A DNA stretch of 64,000 nucleotides from Cordylochernes scorpioides (GCA_030710605.1 CP092872.1:97598874-97662873), one strand, 5' to 3'; positions 34,935-47,640 are shown, counted from the stretch's first letter. Numbers and translations: made by a program. Notes: generated by a model from the sequence alone, not told the origin.

Positions 34935-36985
34935 GGATCGGCACTTAGGAAACGAGGAACCAGAGGACGAGATCTCTCTGATCACTTGTGGTTTGGTAGA
35001 TCCGCGCTTTTCTGAGAATGAGGTGAAACTGACGGCTTTCAAGTTCGGGAAAAGGAAATCTCCTGGTCCCGAAGGGATCGATAACACGGTCGTGAAAGCC
35101 CTGGTAAGGATGCACCCATCGCTTCTTTCCAGGTTATTCAATAGGTGCCTGGACACTGGTGCATTTCCTGAGGCATGGAAGGTTGCCCGAGTAGTGCTTC
35201 TCGAAAAGTCTGGTAGAAAGGGTAATTCTCCTAATGATTATCTCCGCTTTCTTTACTAGTGTGTCTAGGTATGGTCCTGGATAGCCTACTAGCTCAGCGA
35301 CTGAAGCATCGGCTAGAGAGTAATGAACTCCTTTCCTCTTTCCAACATGGTGTTAGGGAAGGGAAGTCCACAACCACAGCTCTGAACGAGGTGTTAGAGG
35401 GGGTAGATGGGCTTAAATAAGGGTGCTTGGGTTCTTTTCGTGGCCCTGGACATGGATGGCGCGTTCAACTCCATGATCTGGAACAAGCTGATGAGAAATT
35501 TGATGGACATGGGTTGTCCTGATAATTTGTGCAGCTTGGTTCGTGACTTCCTGAGAGATAGACGGATTAGCCTCAGTTTTGGTGGGCGGAAGTTGGAAAG
35601 AAACTGTGCTAGGGGTTGCCCCCAGGGCTCTTGCTGCGGACCTATTCTGTGGAATATCCTAGTAAACACCGTTTTCCAGGAGGAGCTCCCTAAGGGAGCC
35701 AGGCTGGTTCTCTATGCTGACGACCAGTTCCTCATCATTGAGGCTGCTTCGAGAGCGAAGGCTGAGAAGTGTGTTGGAACTTCTCTCCAAATTCTCTCGA
35801 TCTGGACCCATGACTCTGGCCTTAAGTTCAATGTCTCCAAAACTAAAGATCTCAGCTTTAAGCCTTAGGGACATAAGAACTAAAAGGAAAGGGATCAAAT
35901 GGGAACACAAGCCGGATAACCGGATTGAAGGACGGAGGGTAGCGTTGGTCAATAGGATGACCATTCTGGGGGTGGTCATTGATGACAAGATGGGTTGGCA
36001 ATACCAGGCGGAGGAGATGGTGGCGAGAGGCAGGGAGGCGTTGTGCAGGCCTGTCCTGGTTGGTTCTCAACAGGGGGTGGGGAGAAGGAGGGTACTATTT
36101 TTAGGAACCTCTGCCTCTCCTGTGTCGAGCCAATCTTGCTATATGCTTCCGGGGCTTGGTGGCGCCGAAACAGGGATCAGAAGGTGGCAACAACTCTAGA
36201 GAGTGCAGAAGACAGCGGCACTCAGAATCACAGGGGGATATCGCACTACCAGCAGTGAGGCCTTTTTGGCCCTCGCTGGGCTTAGGAGACACAGCCTCAT
36301 CGAAGGTAATGAGTTCGCAGACAGGATCGCTAAGGCAGGATGCTTTAGAGGTAGATCACTGAGGACCCCAGTGACCAAGAAAGAAGTTTATAGGAGGATC
36401 AGGGGGTACGTCCAGGACTTATGGTTGGACAGATGGAGGAACAGTGTGAAGGGGGGAGAGGTATTCAATGGGGTAACAACACCCAAGTACCTCTGTAAGG
36501 TAATGTCCCACAAACTCATTAGGGTAGTTCGGGACATGGGCTCTTCCCCAAGTCTCCACAGATTTAAAATTAAGAGAAACCCTGATTGCGTCTATGGAGA
36601 AAGGGATATGAATGCACGCCACTACGTCTTGGATTGTCCAAGGGTAGTGGGTGTGCAGGAAGAGAGAAGGAGGGCGAGGGGCGCTGCTGAGAAATCACAG
36701 CAAGCTTCTTGAGAAAGCCCACGACGTGGCAGCTGAGCTTTTCCTCAGCTGTGAGTGAACAGAGTCGACCGGGGGCTGCCTCCCCGCGGTCCCTGCTGGA
36801 CACAGTAGATAGTTTCCTATTTTGCTATGATTAAAGGCCACCGGTATAGAAATCCTTCCAGACACGTTGTATGTGAGGTGGTGTTTCCAGGTACAATGTC
36901 CAAGCACTAGCTTGGATACCGTTACTTGGCTTATGAATTGAACAAAATAGCAGCGAAGGACATGCTTCGCATGCCGGATTGTGGA
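34935..36985 (+). pseudogene. Non-LTR retrotransposon B, R1-like, 5' truncated
   Basis: It begins in the region before the RT (FKFGKRKSPGPEGIDNTVVK), then DMDGAFNSMIWNKL, GCPQGSCCGPILWNIL (the PQGS..GP.LWN signature common in R1-like elements), LYADDQFLI (about 35712-35740), a C-terminal region and a degenerate zinc knuckle near HYVLDCPRV (about 36620). Frameshifts near 35260, 35870 and 36200. 36715-36985 is probably its 3' UTR. Confidence 0.78.
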
Positions 36986-36986
36986 C

Positions 36987-39900
36987 CTAAAGGTCTGGGT
37001 GGCCATCTGCTTCTAGGGTATACCAACTGTGCTTAGGTGGGATCCTCCAGTTCTTGTTTATTTTGGCTATTGATTCTATTTCTTTAAAAGTAAGTTTATT
37101 TTTCTGTAGCAAGGGTTCTTTTGTGCCTTTTTTCGCTAGCGCATCAGCAGCTTCATTGCCTTCAATGCTAACATGTAAGGGTATCCATTGAAGGTGAATT
37201 TTTGAGGTATTGAGAGTTTTTGGAGATAACCAATTATGTTCCTGCTTACTTTGCCTCAAAGATCCCCTGTGTGACTCAAGTGTTGTAGGGCACTTCTACT
37301 ATCAGTAAGAATTCATATATCGTGATGTTTAATGTTTCTGATGGATTTTAAGACTTCATAGATGGCTATAAGTTCTGATCTGAAGACTGAGCAAAATTCT
37401 GGGTTTCTTCTGTTTATTTTCTCAATGCCATTTGTGGTTTTGATGAGACAGCCACTGCCAGTGTGTCCCAACTCGTCTCTGCTACCATCGGTATATATAG
37501 TTATTGCATTTTTAGGAATTTTATATTAATTATTTCTAATGATAATTGTTTTAAGTATTCTGGATTTTGGTATTGTCTGTTGGTGGGTTCATTTAAAGTG
37601 GCATTAAAAATAACATTTTGTTAATGTTTCGCATGGAGATATTTTTTTCAGCTAAATAATATTTTTCCACTTTATATTTTAAAAATCCATTTCTTTTGGC
37701 CAGGTGGAGAGGGCCTTCTTTTTTGAATCTTATATTGGGTTCCCAATTAAGTATGTAATTGAAAGTTCTGTGTTTGTTTTCATAACTCTTGATTTTGTTT
37801 ATATATTTTGGAAGATTGTAGCTTATTCTATCCTTCAAGGGCATAATGTCTGCCTCGTAAAGTACAATATTATTAGGGCAGGTTTTTCGAAGACCTGTAA
37901 TAATTCTGGCTGCACTTAGTTGTATCCTTTCCAGTGATTTTAGATTTGTTTCAGATGCTGTACCATAGATTTGATATCCATATTACAAGATAGGTCTCAT
38001 TAGAGATGTGTAAGTCAATTTTAGTGTTGTTGCTTCAGCTCCCCACTCTTCCTGAAATATATTTCAAGATTTTTAGTCGGTCTCTTCATTTTCTAACAAC
38101 TCCTTCAATATGCTTACTGGTTTTAATTTCTGGATCCAGGGTGTAGCCGAGATATTTAGGATGTTTATTATATTGCAATTGTTGTTCTTGCAGAATAATA
38201 TTTGGTCTTATTTTGTATAGTTTCTTATCGGTAGTAAAAAGACAGGTTTCAGATTTTTGGGGGTTAAATTCTAATTTATTTTTATTAGCAAATTTTTCTA
38301 GGTGGAGAAGAGTCTTGTTCAAATCTCTTTCAGCTTTTTTCCAGTTAGTGTTACTGCTCCATAGAATAATGTCATCAGCGAAAAGTCCAATATTGGTTTT
38401 ATTTGAAAATTTTTCTTCCATGCCTGCAATAAATAGGGTGAAGAGAGTTGGGCTAAGGATTGATCCTTGTGGTAATCCTTGGTACAATTTGAAGGTTTTA
38501 GATAGAGTGCCATTATATTTGACCCTGATTTATATATTTTTAAGGGAATTATTTATCCAAGTGATAGCTTTTCCATCAATTTTGAAATGTTTGTATAATT
38601 TTGTAATTAACTTGTTTTTCCATACCTTATCAAAAGCTTGTGTAAGGTCTAAAAAGCAGCTATGGTGTGGTTAGTTGGGTTTTTTTGTTTTGTGCATCTT
38701 TTACCTTTTGTGTGAAAAATAAGAGTTGGTCTATTGTCCCATGTCCTTTCCTAAATCCATATTGTTCTTCTGGTAAGAGATTTATTGTGTCGAGGTGGTA
38801 GGTGAGTCGTCTGAGTATAATTTTTTCCATTAATTTGCAGCAAATATTTGTTAGGGAGATAGGTCGGCAGATTTGTCAAGTTTTTTAATGAGAATTATTG
38901 TTGCATTTTTACAGTCTTGAGGCAATTTTCCAGTTTTCCAGGAGTTATTGAAAATATTAAGAAGTCTTTCTTTGCCAATTTTGCCCAAGTTTGATATCAT
39001 TCGGCCATGGATTCCATCTGGCCCAGGAGTCTTGTTTAGGTCAGTGTTTTCTAATGCATAAGCTAGCTTTTTCATATTGATTTTTTTCATGTAAAATATT
39101 ATGAGTGCTGGTGACATTTTACAGTCATGAATAATCTTTCGGGCCTTTTTTAACCTTGATTTTACTACTTATATTTGATATGAATTACCTAAAAGATTGG
39201 CAGCAATTTTGTCATTAGTTGCTGGTGTACTATCTGTATTCTTAATCATATTTGTGTTTTCAGTTTTTGGCTGGGCTCTGTCAATTTGTTTTGCCAAATT
39301 CCAAAGTTTTGTATTTGGGTTTCTTGGGTTCAGGTTTTCACAAGTTTGTTTCCATTTTTTCCTTTTCACATTTACGTATAATCTTTTTATTTTTGCAATC
39401 ACAATGTTCAGTTCAGTTATACAATTTGTTTGTTTTTGGGTGCACTTTTTTGTAGTTCATTTCTTTTAGTTATAAGTGTTTGAATATTTTTTGCCTGGTG
39501 TGTATAATTTGGAATCCATTTCTTAATATTTCCTCTTGGTATTGAAACTTTGGCTGCTTCAATAATGGTGTTTTCGAAATATATCATATTAGCCTTTTTG
39601 AAGTTCCAGTATTTTTCTTAATTGAGCTAGTTTTGGTCTTGGTGCTAATTTCTATCAAATTAGGCAAATGATCACTTCCAAATATTTTTAATATTTGCTA
39701 TTTGCATTTGTGGAAAATGTCAGGATAGTAAAAACTTATATCAAGGGCTTGTGCAGTATTATAGCTTGTATGAATGATGGGTAGGATTCCCATCATTTAA
39801 GCACATGAAGGCATTGTCGTCAAATATGTTTGATAGTATTTTGCCTCTTGGGTTTGGCGTAGGACATCCCTATAGTTGATGTTTGGCATTAAGGTCACCT

Positions 39901-40085
39901 ACAATAATAGTGTTGTCTGTAAGAAATTGAGCCATTGTTCCATCGTCAATAAATGTATTGTTTGGAGGGTGATACATATTGTATATGTTGATGGCTTTGT
40001 TTTGATTGAGGTAGACTTTGATACCTTGGGCTTCGAGGTCTAATGTGTTTGTAATATTAACGGCTATGTCCTCATAGTACAAATT
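36987..40085 (-). pseudogene. Non-LTR retrotransposon C, inverted, degenerate
   Basis: Read right to left: endonuclease fragment with IIVGDLNAKHQL (about 39880), RT N-part NKTPGPDGIHGRMISNLGKI (about 39000), GLPQGSILSPTLFTLFIAGM (about 38450), LFADDIILWS (active site, about 38370), and RNase H fragment IHLQWIPLHVSIEGNEAADA (about 37160). The frame is broken many times. It joins retrotransposon A directly at 40085/40087, in opposite orientation. Confidence 0.8.
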
Positions 40086-40086
40086 C

Positions 40087-40905
40087 TTGATTAAAAAAGC
40101 TAGGCCACGCCCTTTAACAGCATATACAGATGGATCTTCAGACCTTACCTTGATTTATGGAGGGGCCGGAATTAACATAATACTGCAAGATGGAACGCAC
40201 ATCAAAATCAAAGAAGGAGCAGGACAGATTTCGTCAAACTTCACTTGTGAACTGACAGCTATCTGGAAAGCTCTTGATTCATACCTTAACCAACCATCCC
40301 TGCATCAAGCAGAAGGAATTTTAATATACAGCGACTCCATATCTGCTCTAGAAGCAATTCAGAAGGGCAATACTAGAATCACACAGAAAATACACTCGTT
40401 ACTTACCCAACTGGAATCATTGGAGAATAACTGCATTCTACAATGGATTCCTGCCCGTGTTGAGATCGGGGTAATGAAATGGCAGTTGAATTGGCAAAGG
40501 AAGCCAGAAAGCTGAGCCAAAATAAAGAACAAATGTCAGTATTTGACGCTGATGCTTTGGCAAAATACAAGATAATTAAACAAAAAATAAGAAAAGATCA
40601 AATATGTGAAATAAACTCTGAGAGAAAACTGACAAAAACTATAACAAGACTTAGAACAAAACATTATAAAGGAATGAAAATACATCCAGATGGCACAAGA
40701 ACCTATAGAACATGCAACAACTGTCCTGGTGTGGAACTAACACCTACCCACATATTCTCATTCCCGCAGCCTTGCAGAAAATTGACATAGACCCAGAGCA
40801 GCAGCTTTATACATCCAAGATAGTGGACATTGCTGCTGCTGCTGTGATAGAAATGCATGGAGACATCTGAGGCTTTTTATTGGACACGACAACAACAACG
40901 GCATT
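40087..40905 (+). pseudogene. Retrotransposon A, 3' part (RNase H and tail)
   Basis: RNase H with LTAYTDGSSD, FTCELTAIWKAL, IYSDSISALEAI and LQWIPARV, then a C-terminal segment with a CNNC motif near 40718. The 3' tail (about 40835-40905) has CTGCTGCTGCTGTGATAG and ACGACAACAACAACGG and is the likely source of the array at 20985-21495. Confidence 0.8.
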
Positions 40906-41484
40906 CCAGAGTAAAATAAATTATCAGAGATAGATACATATTTTTCAAATGAATTAAAATAAACATAATCGATAATGAGTGAGAGTTTAATTAAAAATAT
41001 TAGAAATTCGGAAACAAACCGTATCTAAAATATCAATTTTATTTTTGCTACATGTTTTAATTTGCATTTACCTATTTTACATATCTCTGATTGTATTTGA
41101 AAATCGTTAACCAATTCTTCATACTTTTGGCGAAGTGGTGTTTTATTAATTTGTTATTTGATATTATTAGGGTTCTTTCCTGGTATTCAAAAAGGAAAAA
41201 TACGTGTCGATCAGTTATATTTTTTAATTTATCAAACAATTTGGCCGCTGAATCTCTGATTCTGGTAGAGCGCCATCTGGCGAATAAAATTGTAACTAAA
41301 ATCAATTTCGAATTTTTCATTATTTGCCATAAAAATTCCCATTGCATCCTGAACACAATGGTGTTTACCGCATTGCTCTAGCGCAAATATTCTGGGGGTT
41401 ATTAATTTTTGAAGTTGTGCGGGACTTTTGGATCACCCTGTATTTGGAAATACATTAAGTAGAACTGCTCTTCACTGAAGGTTA

Positions 41485-41572
41485 ATAACGAGTTTACAAA
41501 GTGGGAAGAGGAGCTTCTTTGTATATTTTTATATAAAAAGAAGCTCCTCTTCCCACTTTGTAAACTCGTTAT
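41485..41572. repeat. Hairpin with 36-bp perfect arms
   Basis: Arms 41485-41520 and 41537-41572 around a 16-bp AT-rich loop; the arms contain AAGTGGGAAGAGGAGCTTC. It lies between the mariner-like element and the outer boundary repeat. Confidence 0.85.
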
Positions 41573-41644
41573 ATATTTGGAAAACCGTGCAAAAGCGAAA
41601 ACGTGTAAAACAAGTACGGTGTAAATCGGGGGATAGGTGTATTA

Positions 41645-42336
41645 CTAAATACATCATATACAACCTATGGTGTTGGTTTTAACAACGAATTTGATGCAGA
41701 AAAAAAGCTCGACTTAATTGTAGCGACTCAAATATAACTCTGTATACATTCTCTCTGGCATGTTTATTGTCATTTTATGTAAATATTTATACAATGTGTG
41801 AAACATATAAATAAACAAAGCATCATATATTAGTCTACTGTCCTTACTGCATGAAAGATATTGGGTCGGCTTGTGGTTCATCGATGGGGGACTTAGTTGT
41901 AAGTGAATGTATTTCTATTGATATACTATACAAAATATTCAACTATGAAAATGTATTTGCATATAATGGCAATTTATATATAACAATGATTGTCTTAATA
42001 AGATTTATTTTGATATATTCCAAATTTCTTATATTGGAACTTATTTTGTAGATTATATATCTATGTGGAATTCCTATTTAAATTTGATCTCTTTTAGATT
42101 GCCTAGCTTAAATCTCTTCCATCTAAATTTGCTCAACTCCAAATACTTTGCATATAGACGTAAGATATAATAAAGGTATTTAGATATGTGTTCTTCAAAT
42201 TAAAGATATTTCGGCTAGTAAATCCTTTTTATATATTTATAGACAATATAAAGATTTACTGGCAGAAGTATCTTCAATTTGAAGAACTATGAATTCCGTC
42301 CAGGCAGCCTCTATCTTTATGATAGAGATATGTTGT
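41645..42336. other. Gene-free stretch
   Basis: Nothing recognisable. Confidence 0.35.
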
Positions 42337-42548
42337 ACACTGATGGACAAAACTGTAAGTAGAAAGTCTTTAATGTCGTTGGTTGAGTGTTTGTTTTTAT
42401 TTTGAAGGAGACAGAGGTAATTTTGTTAACACTTGGTTATCTCGAATGTCTTCAATAAAGGTCATTGTAACATCTTTCAGAGTTATTATCTGAATCCTTA
42501 TATACATGCTAAGAGGTACAATTTCCTTAAGTTTTGTCCAGGAGTGTT
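42337..42548 (+). repeat. MITE of the TGGACAAAACTTAAGG family
   Basis: Complete diverged copy, from GATGGACAAAACTGTAAG to TTAAGTTTTGTCCAGGAGTG. Confidence 0.72.
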
Positions 42549-43321
42549 TTTCTGAAATAAGATCTATGATAGAATTGTAATGCACAAGCATATAAAACCT
42601 ATTATTGGCTGTTTAACACCAAACATTATCTAATTCCAGAAATTCATTAGGTAAAGGAAAAATAATCCCACAAAGTTGATTCTAGTTAAAAATGGTATCT
42701 CAAGAAAAAAAAAGCTTTGAAAGCCCTATTTAAATTGTCCGTGACTAAATAACTCTTAATTTAGAATTAATCAACTATTTGCTTAACTTAATTAGTTTAA
42801 TTAGATTTTTTTAGTAGGCGTGAAGGTCTCATTCGGCGGTAAACTTTCTGAAAAGTACTTTGTGAATGCTAACACCATGTGTCACAATTAGCAAACATTC
42901 CCCGAGACATTTAAATCATAGTTGTATATTACCTAGAAATATAACAAGTCAAAGATTTACAATTTTTTCCTGAAACATTGGCCGATAAGAGCTTGGTCTA
43001 CTTGTAACACCGGTTCAACAGCTCAACAGAAAAGTGGAGAATATCGTTAAAAATAAAATAAATAAAATTACTTATTTTCAGCTACCCCCCCCCCCCCGGC
43101 TGTATATAGCCGGTTACCTATTTACATACTGGAAGTTGGTTGGAAGTTTGTTTGGAAAAATATTAGGCTACATATCTCAATTATTTATTTAGTTCCTGAC
43201 GTTTCAGTAACTCGCTGCCATTCTCCTCAGGGGAATGGTTATTTTTGAATCCTATTTCTATAATTATATAGGTATAGATGTATGTTTACATATTGAAATT
43301 TCCTAACATTGTATGTGCTTT
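42549..43321. other. Gene-free stretch
   Basis: AT-rich; a C14 run lies near 43086. No gene is seen. Confidence 0.35.
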
Positions 43322-43580
43322 CAAAATTCGAAACTATTTTAAAGGCGTAAGATTCTTTTTGATATTAAACAATTTCTACTGCCCTTACTGCAATGGAAAA
43401 ATTAAAGGGAGGGCCTGGCTCATCAGTGGTGAACTCTCCCAGCGGTTTCGCCAATTTAATCCACCAGACCGCTTCTCAGAGTTCTAATACTGTATTGGAC
43501 GATTCTTTAAGTAAGGGCAGTAGAAATTGTTTAATTTCAAAAATAATCTTACGCCTTCAAAATAGTTTCGAATTTTGATA
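43322..43580. mobile_element. TIR element with hammerhead-like centre
   Basis: Ends AAAATTCGAAACTATTTT and AAAATAGTTTCGAATTTTG belong to the TTCGAAACTAT family. The centre (43410-43475) carries on the minus strand the same three blocks as the element at 49279. Confidence 0.72.
43417..43472 (-). ncRNA. Hammerhead-like core, permuted order, full helix I
   Basis: Minus strand: GCGGTC-TGGTG (43472-43462), GGC-GAAA-CCGC (43452-43442), CACCA-CTGATGA-GCC (43431-43417). TGGTG and CACCA pair over all 5 bp, compared with TAGAG/CACTA in the 49357 copy. So pair 2 changes from A-U to G-C with both partners altered. All conserved core bases are present. Confidence 0.42.
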
Positions 43581-44195
43581 ACAGATGGCGCGCTAGTGCA
43601 TCATTGTATGTGCTTCGTTTATTCTTCATTTATTCATTACAAAACGCTAGCTATATCCTATATAGATAGTTGCGTGTAAATGTTCACATACAAGCTAATT
43701 TATATACATATTTTCAATATATATAAATAATTTATAGTATTTGAGAGAGAGTGAAAATATATTAAAATTCACAATTCACAGCAATAATTATACAATATAA
43801 TTATTTACATATATTCTTGGATTCCTGGACAAGTCGATATGTAAGAAGAAATGTCTTAATAAAATAATTTTGTTGTTTCTGAAAGTCCTAACCCTTCACT
43901 AGCTGAAATATTTTATGGCAGATGCGGCCGATTTCAGAATTTCTCTTATAGAATGTCGCAAACATATAGAAACTCATGTATTGTTAGATCCATAGCACGG
44001 AAATCATGAAACAGAGCTTAACCATGTCATATTTGATTTACTCTCTTCTGTATGATATTCGCTCATGAATATGCACGTTTTTGAATAAAATATTGTCCAA
44101 AACTTTTTATTAGTAACCCAAAAACTCGATAAGTTCGAATTTTCTCAAACTTATGATCAAGTGTTTTGTAAATTTCTTTCATGTCGGTTGACATT

Positions 44196-44500
44196 TTTTT
44201 TACTTATCCCTAGTGCACGTGGTACAGGCCATGATAATCAAGGTTGGTAGAAGTTGGCGACTGCTTTTACTGTAAGTGCACCACATGTCTACACATGTGA
44301 AAAGCAGTCCGACTTTGCACTTACAAATGTGACAGACCCTGTTTTGTTACTTGCACTCGCTGGTGGGTTTGGACCTTTGCAAGAATCGGGGGCCAGTGGA
44401 ACATTTTTTTAAATCAGAAAAAAACTACCCAATGCGGGAATCGAACCCGGGTAGTAGCGGTCGAAAACCAACGGTTTAGACCATCCTTCCACCGACCCCT
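44196..44500 (-). mobile_element. tRNA-derived SINE, inserted after the duplication
   Basis: The minus-strand head contains a Pol III B box (GGTTCGATTCCCG) and ends near 44500; the tail is a T run on the plus strand. It is flanked by TCGGTTGACATT (44184-44195) and TCTGTTGACATT (44501-44512), a 12-bp duplication with one difference. The sister copy has the empty site TCTGTTGACATTGAATTG at about 51147. Confidence 0.82.
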
Positions 44501-44543
44501 TCTGTTGACATTGAATTGTCCCAAGGGGAGTTGACCAGAGCGA

Positions 44544-44660
44544 CCTCTGAGAGTGGAATTAACCCTAATATTCTCGGGACAATCAGGGACATGGTACCAA
44601 GTCATTTAGCAGTCAGTCCTTGTGTTGTATATAGCTGGGGACTGTAGTCAGTTTACAGTA
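44544..44660 (+). promoter_or_regulatory. Promoter of gene 4
   Basis: In order: GAGAGTGGAATTAACCCTAA, TCGGGACAATCAGGGAC, ATGGTACCAAGTCATTTA, TATATA at 44628-44633, and TTACAGTAGCATTC, whose ACAGTA lies about 29 bp after the TATA start and is the best initiator candidate (about 44657). ATG is at 44679. Confidence 0.8.
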
Positions 44661-44678
44661 GCATTCACACCTACAACC

Positions 44679-46472
44679 ATGTTCTCTAAGGTAAGTCACT
44701 TCAGCCTGGATACAACTATGGGATAATAATACAAACGCAGGGTATATCAATAATGGAATAATGGAGAATGGAATTGTGTTTAGATCTTTGAGAATGTTCA
44801 TATTTTGAATCCCAATATTCACATCGCCATATATATACGCCTTAATTTAAGGATTGATTATCAAATAGCAAAATACACAGAGAAACGAAAAGTATTTTCA
44901 AAAAATGCTTAAGTGTGTTCTTCGACAAGCCACGATATTCCGAGCGTTCATCAAAGAGGAGATAATCCCCCCAGTATAGTGGAAATCATTATTTTACAAA
45001 TCACATAAACAGAATTCACTATTATCAGGAAAATGTATGCCTAGGATGTTGAATTCTAATCTTCCAATGTTTATATTTATATTAAAATAAATCATAAAGA
45101 TGTACACACACACAAAATATTCCTTTATTTTGAATCAAGTTCTCGAATTTATCAATTCATTTGAATAGAAAGTGTGAAGTAATGCGTTTATTTTTCATTT
45201 CAAAAGAGAAGATTTGTGTTTTTGATATATATAATTCATCTTCATTAAATAAAACGAGAAAAATATTATTTCCTGACGAGTTTTCAACTTGAGGATGAAA
45301 TTTCCTAGTCTGAAGAGTATCTGGGGACATGAAAACGCTAAATATTCTGGAAACAAAAGGTTAAGTTTAAAGGAAAAATATTGAAGACGCGAATAAAATG
45401 TTTTATTGAAACACACCACACGGTGTATGCTCATGAAAAGCAGCAGAGGAATTTGATAAAATAAAAAAGCACAGTTCAATAAATAGAATAAGCTATAAAA
45501 TTTGAGACAAAGCAGTTCTATAATTAGGGCTCTGTCTTTTCAATTTTCGATGTACCTCATATATATTTATAGAAACTGTGTTCATTTAATTTAGAACTTA
45601 TGTCTATAGGGATTAATGCATTCTATATCATCTTTTGGGTGAAATATTGTGATGGATTGACGTTTCTTATTTACATATTGGCAGAGTATATTTCCTCTCA
45701 AAGAATTTATCTTTCTTAGAATACACATTATATATATCCAGGAAAATGTAGTTTTTAAATGTAAAGAATTACAATAAAATTTCCCGTAATTTGAAATACC
45801 TTAAACTTCTCCAATTTATGTCTTCTGCAGGTGATCGTCCTCTTCTTCCTGGTAGCTGTGGCCCTCGCCCTGCCCTTCCATCATCATCACGATGATCACC
45901 ATCATCATCATGTAAGTTCCACTTGGTATGCAGCGATAACAGAGAGTAAATCAAACGTTAATATTATATTGATTATATAATTTTATAATCGCTTGAATTT
46001 AAGATATTATTCAATATAAATTCTGAACTTTGAATATTGTGAAGGAAAGAAGTTGGCTAATTTGTGTGCTTTGAAATTAAAGAAGTTACTTTTGATGTAT
46101 CAGCACGCCCACCCGTACCACTTCGGCTACCACTCCCCCGACCATGGCGGACACCACTACCGCAAGGAGTCCGGGGACGGCCACGGCGGAGTCCACGGCT
46201 CCTACGGCTACGTGGACGCCCACGGCATCAAGCGGCACGTGGACTACGTGGCGGACCACCACGGCTTCCGTGCCCACGTCAAGACCAACGAGCCGGGGAC
46301 CGCTGACCAGGATCCCGCTGCTGTTCACCTAGAACACCACGGTCATCATGGTCATCATCATGGCCACCATCATCATGATCATCATGGTCATCATCACGGT
46401 CATCACCATGGTCACCATCATGGTCATCATCACGGTCATCACCATGGTCATCATCACGGCCATCATTTCTAA
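44679..46472 (+). CDS. His-rich chitin-binding cuticle protein, three coding exons (gene 4)
   Basis: Join 44679-44690, 45831-45911 and 46104-46472; 153 residues. Exon 1 MFSK; exon 2 VIVLFFLVAVALALPF completes the signal peptide, followed by HHHHDDHHHHH; exon 3 carries HAHPYHFGYHSPDHGG, the Rebers-Riddiford core and a tail of HHGHH repeats ending HHF and TAA. Donors GTAAGT twice, acceptors TTCTGCAG and TGTATCAG, both phase 0. AATAAA is at 46506-46511. The tail is coded by CATCAC/CATCAT/GGTCAT words prone to slippage. Expected to be secreted into cuticle and to bind chitin; the His runs may bind zinc or other metals (inference). Confidence 0.93.
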
Positions 46473-46599
46473 GCTTCCACCAATTATTGAACTCACCCCT
46501 TGTGTAATAAAGGCATGCAGTTGATTTGATTTCACCACAATTACTTGCCTATAACTACAAACAATGTACTTCATTATTGGGAATAAATAACGAACTTGG

Positions 46600-47111
46600 C
46601 AATCACTATGTCTGAATTATTTCTCAATTTGTTACATTCAATATTTACAAGTACATCTAACTCTTCAATACATTTTGATGGTTACGCAGTTGGGAAATTA
46701 AGCTACTTAGTTTTGATCAAACATGATAATTATGGAATTCTCACTAAGAACATATTTTATCCTCAAACCTTTTTGTTAAAAATTCAAAACAAAATTACAT
46801 ACACATCCAAACGACATGTGCTATCAGATCCAAGTTTAAAAGTTATTTGGAAAATAAGTGTTCAATTTGAAATTTTGTATAGAAATAAATTACACGCTTT
46901 TATATAGATATTGGTTGGGTATGTCGATGTAATGGTCTTTCTCTCTGTAGAATCTCTAATGTAAAAAGGGGATATTTCTAAACATAGACAATAAAATAGT
47001 TATTCCTACCTTGTTTTCATGGATAACTGCACAGAACTTTGGTTATAAATATTAATTATTTAATATATGAGGCTCGAAAAGTTGAAAATTAGCTTTACAT
47101 TTATAAATCAA
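46600..47111. other. Gene-free part of the duplicated block
   Basis: Similar to 53115-53640, non-coding. Confidence 0.4.
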
Positions 47112-47640
47112 CTAGACGAATGGCCCGGGCAACGCCCGGGTTTTACCCGAGTGCGTATATATTTTAAAAATGTTTTAATTCAAATACTATTCGTTACAAT
47201 TATAAATTGGCGCCATGGATGTCACTCTTGTGAAACGTCCCGTTCCAAACTGTGTGTTTTTAAAATGTTTTCATTAAAATACTATTCGTTACAATTATAA
47301 TTTGATTGTATAAGAAACATATTTTCATTTAAGTATTGTACTTTATATAAAAAAGATTAAATAATTGTGCAAAACGGTATATACGATATATAAACATCAA
47401 AAGAAATAATGAGCCTATCGTTCAAATATAAAATTCGAATAAATATAAATGAGATACTAAAAATAAATACCTATTTAATGAATATCATATTTTATTCTTA
47501 TATTAAAATATTTATTATTTTAATTTTAACTTTATGAACGGAAAAATATGTCCAGGGTAGCCTAGTGGTCATGGCATCTTCCCGGTAAGAGGAAGGTCGT
47601 GGGTTCGATTCCCATCCCTTGACACTTTTTCTATTTTATC
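47112..47640 (-). mobile_element. Helitron 3' end on minus strand with adjacent tRNA-like sequence
   Basis: CTAG at 47112-47115 and the hairpin CCCGGGC AAC GCCCGGG form a Helitron 3' terminus in reverse. The interior shares 'AATACTATTCGTTAC' words with 10348-10807. No clear 5' TC end is seen. The segment is absent from the corresponding place (about 53640) in the sister duplicate. Confidence 0.55.
47551..47623 (+). tRNA. tRNA-like sequence, anticodon position GGT; probably pseudogene or SINE head
   Basis: Seventy-three nucleotides fold as a cloverleaf: acceptor TCCAGGG/CCCTTGA with one C-T mismatch, D arm with AGTGGTC loop, anticodon stem TCTTC/GAGGA, T arm GTGGG-TTCGATT-CCCAT, discriminator C. 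By position the anticodon would be GGT (Thr), but base 33 is C instead of T. A T5 run at 47626 could terminate Pol III. Its place in a Helitron-like insertion argues for a SINE head or pseudogene. Confidence 0.5.

Larger units (their letters stand above)
30552..41440. mobile_element. Mariner-like (IS630/Tc1 superfamily) element enlarged by nested LINEs
   Basis: Both ends read CAGGGTGATCCAAAAGTCCC inward and are flanked by TA, the target of this superfamily. The inverted repeats are 401 bp long (30552-30952 and 41040-41440) and about 90% alike by eye. A broken transposase lies just inside the left one, and the remaining 8.5 kb is non-LTR retrotransposon sequence, so the original element was probably about 2.4 kb. 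Confidence 0.8.

Noticed and set aside
30552..41440. Maverick/Polinton-like giant element with long TIRs
   Set aside because: The interior is a mariner-like transposase plus LINE fragments; no DNA polymerase B, retroviral-type integrase, ATPase or capsid genes are present, and the flanking target is TA.
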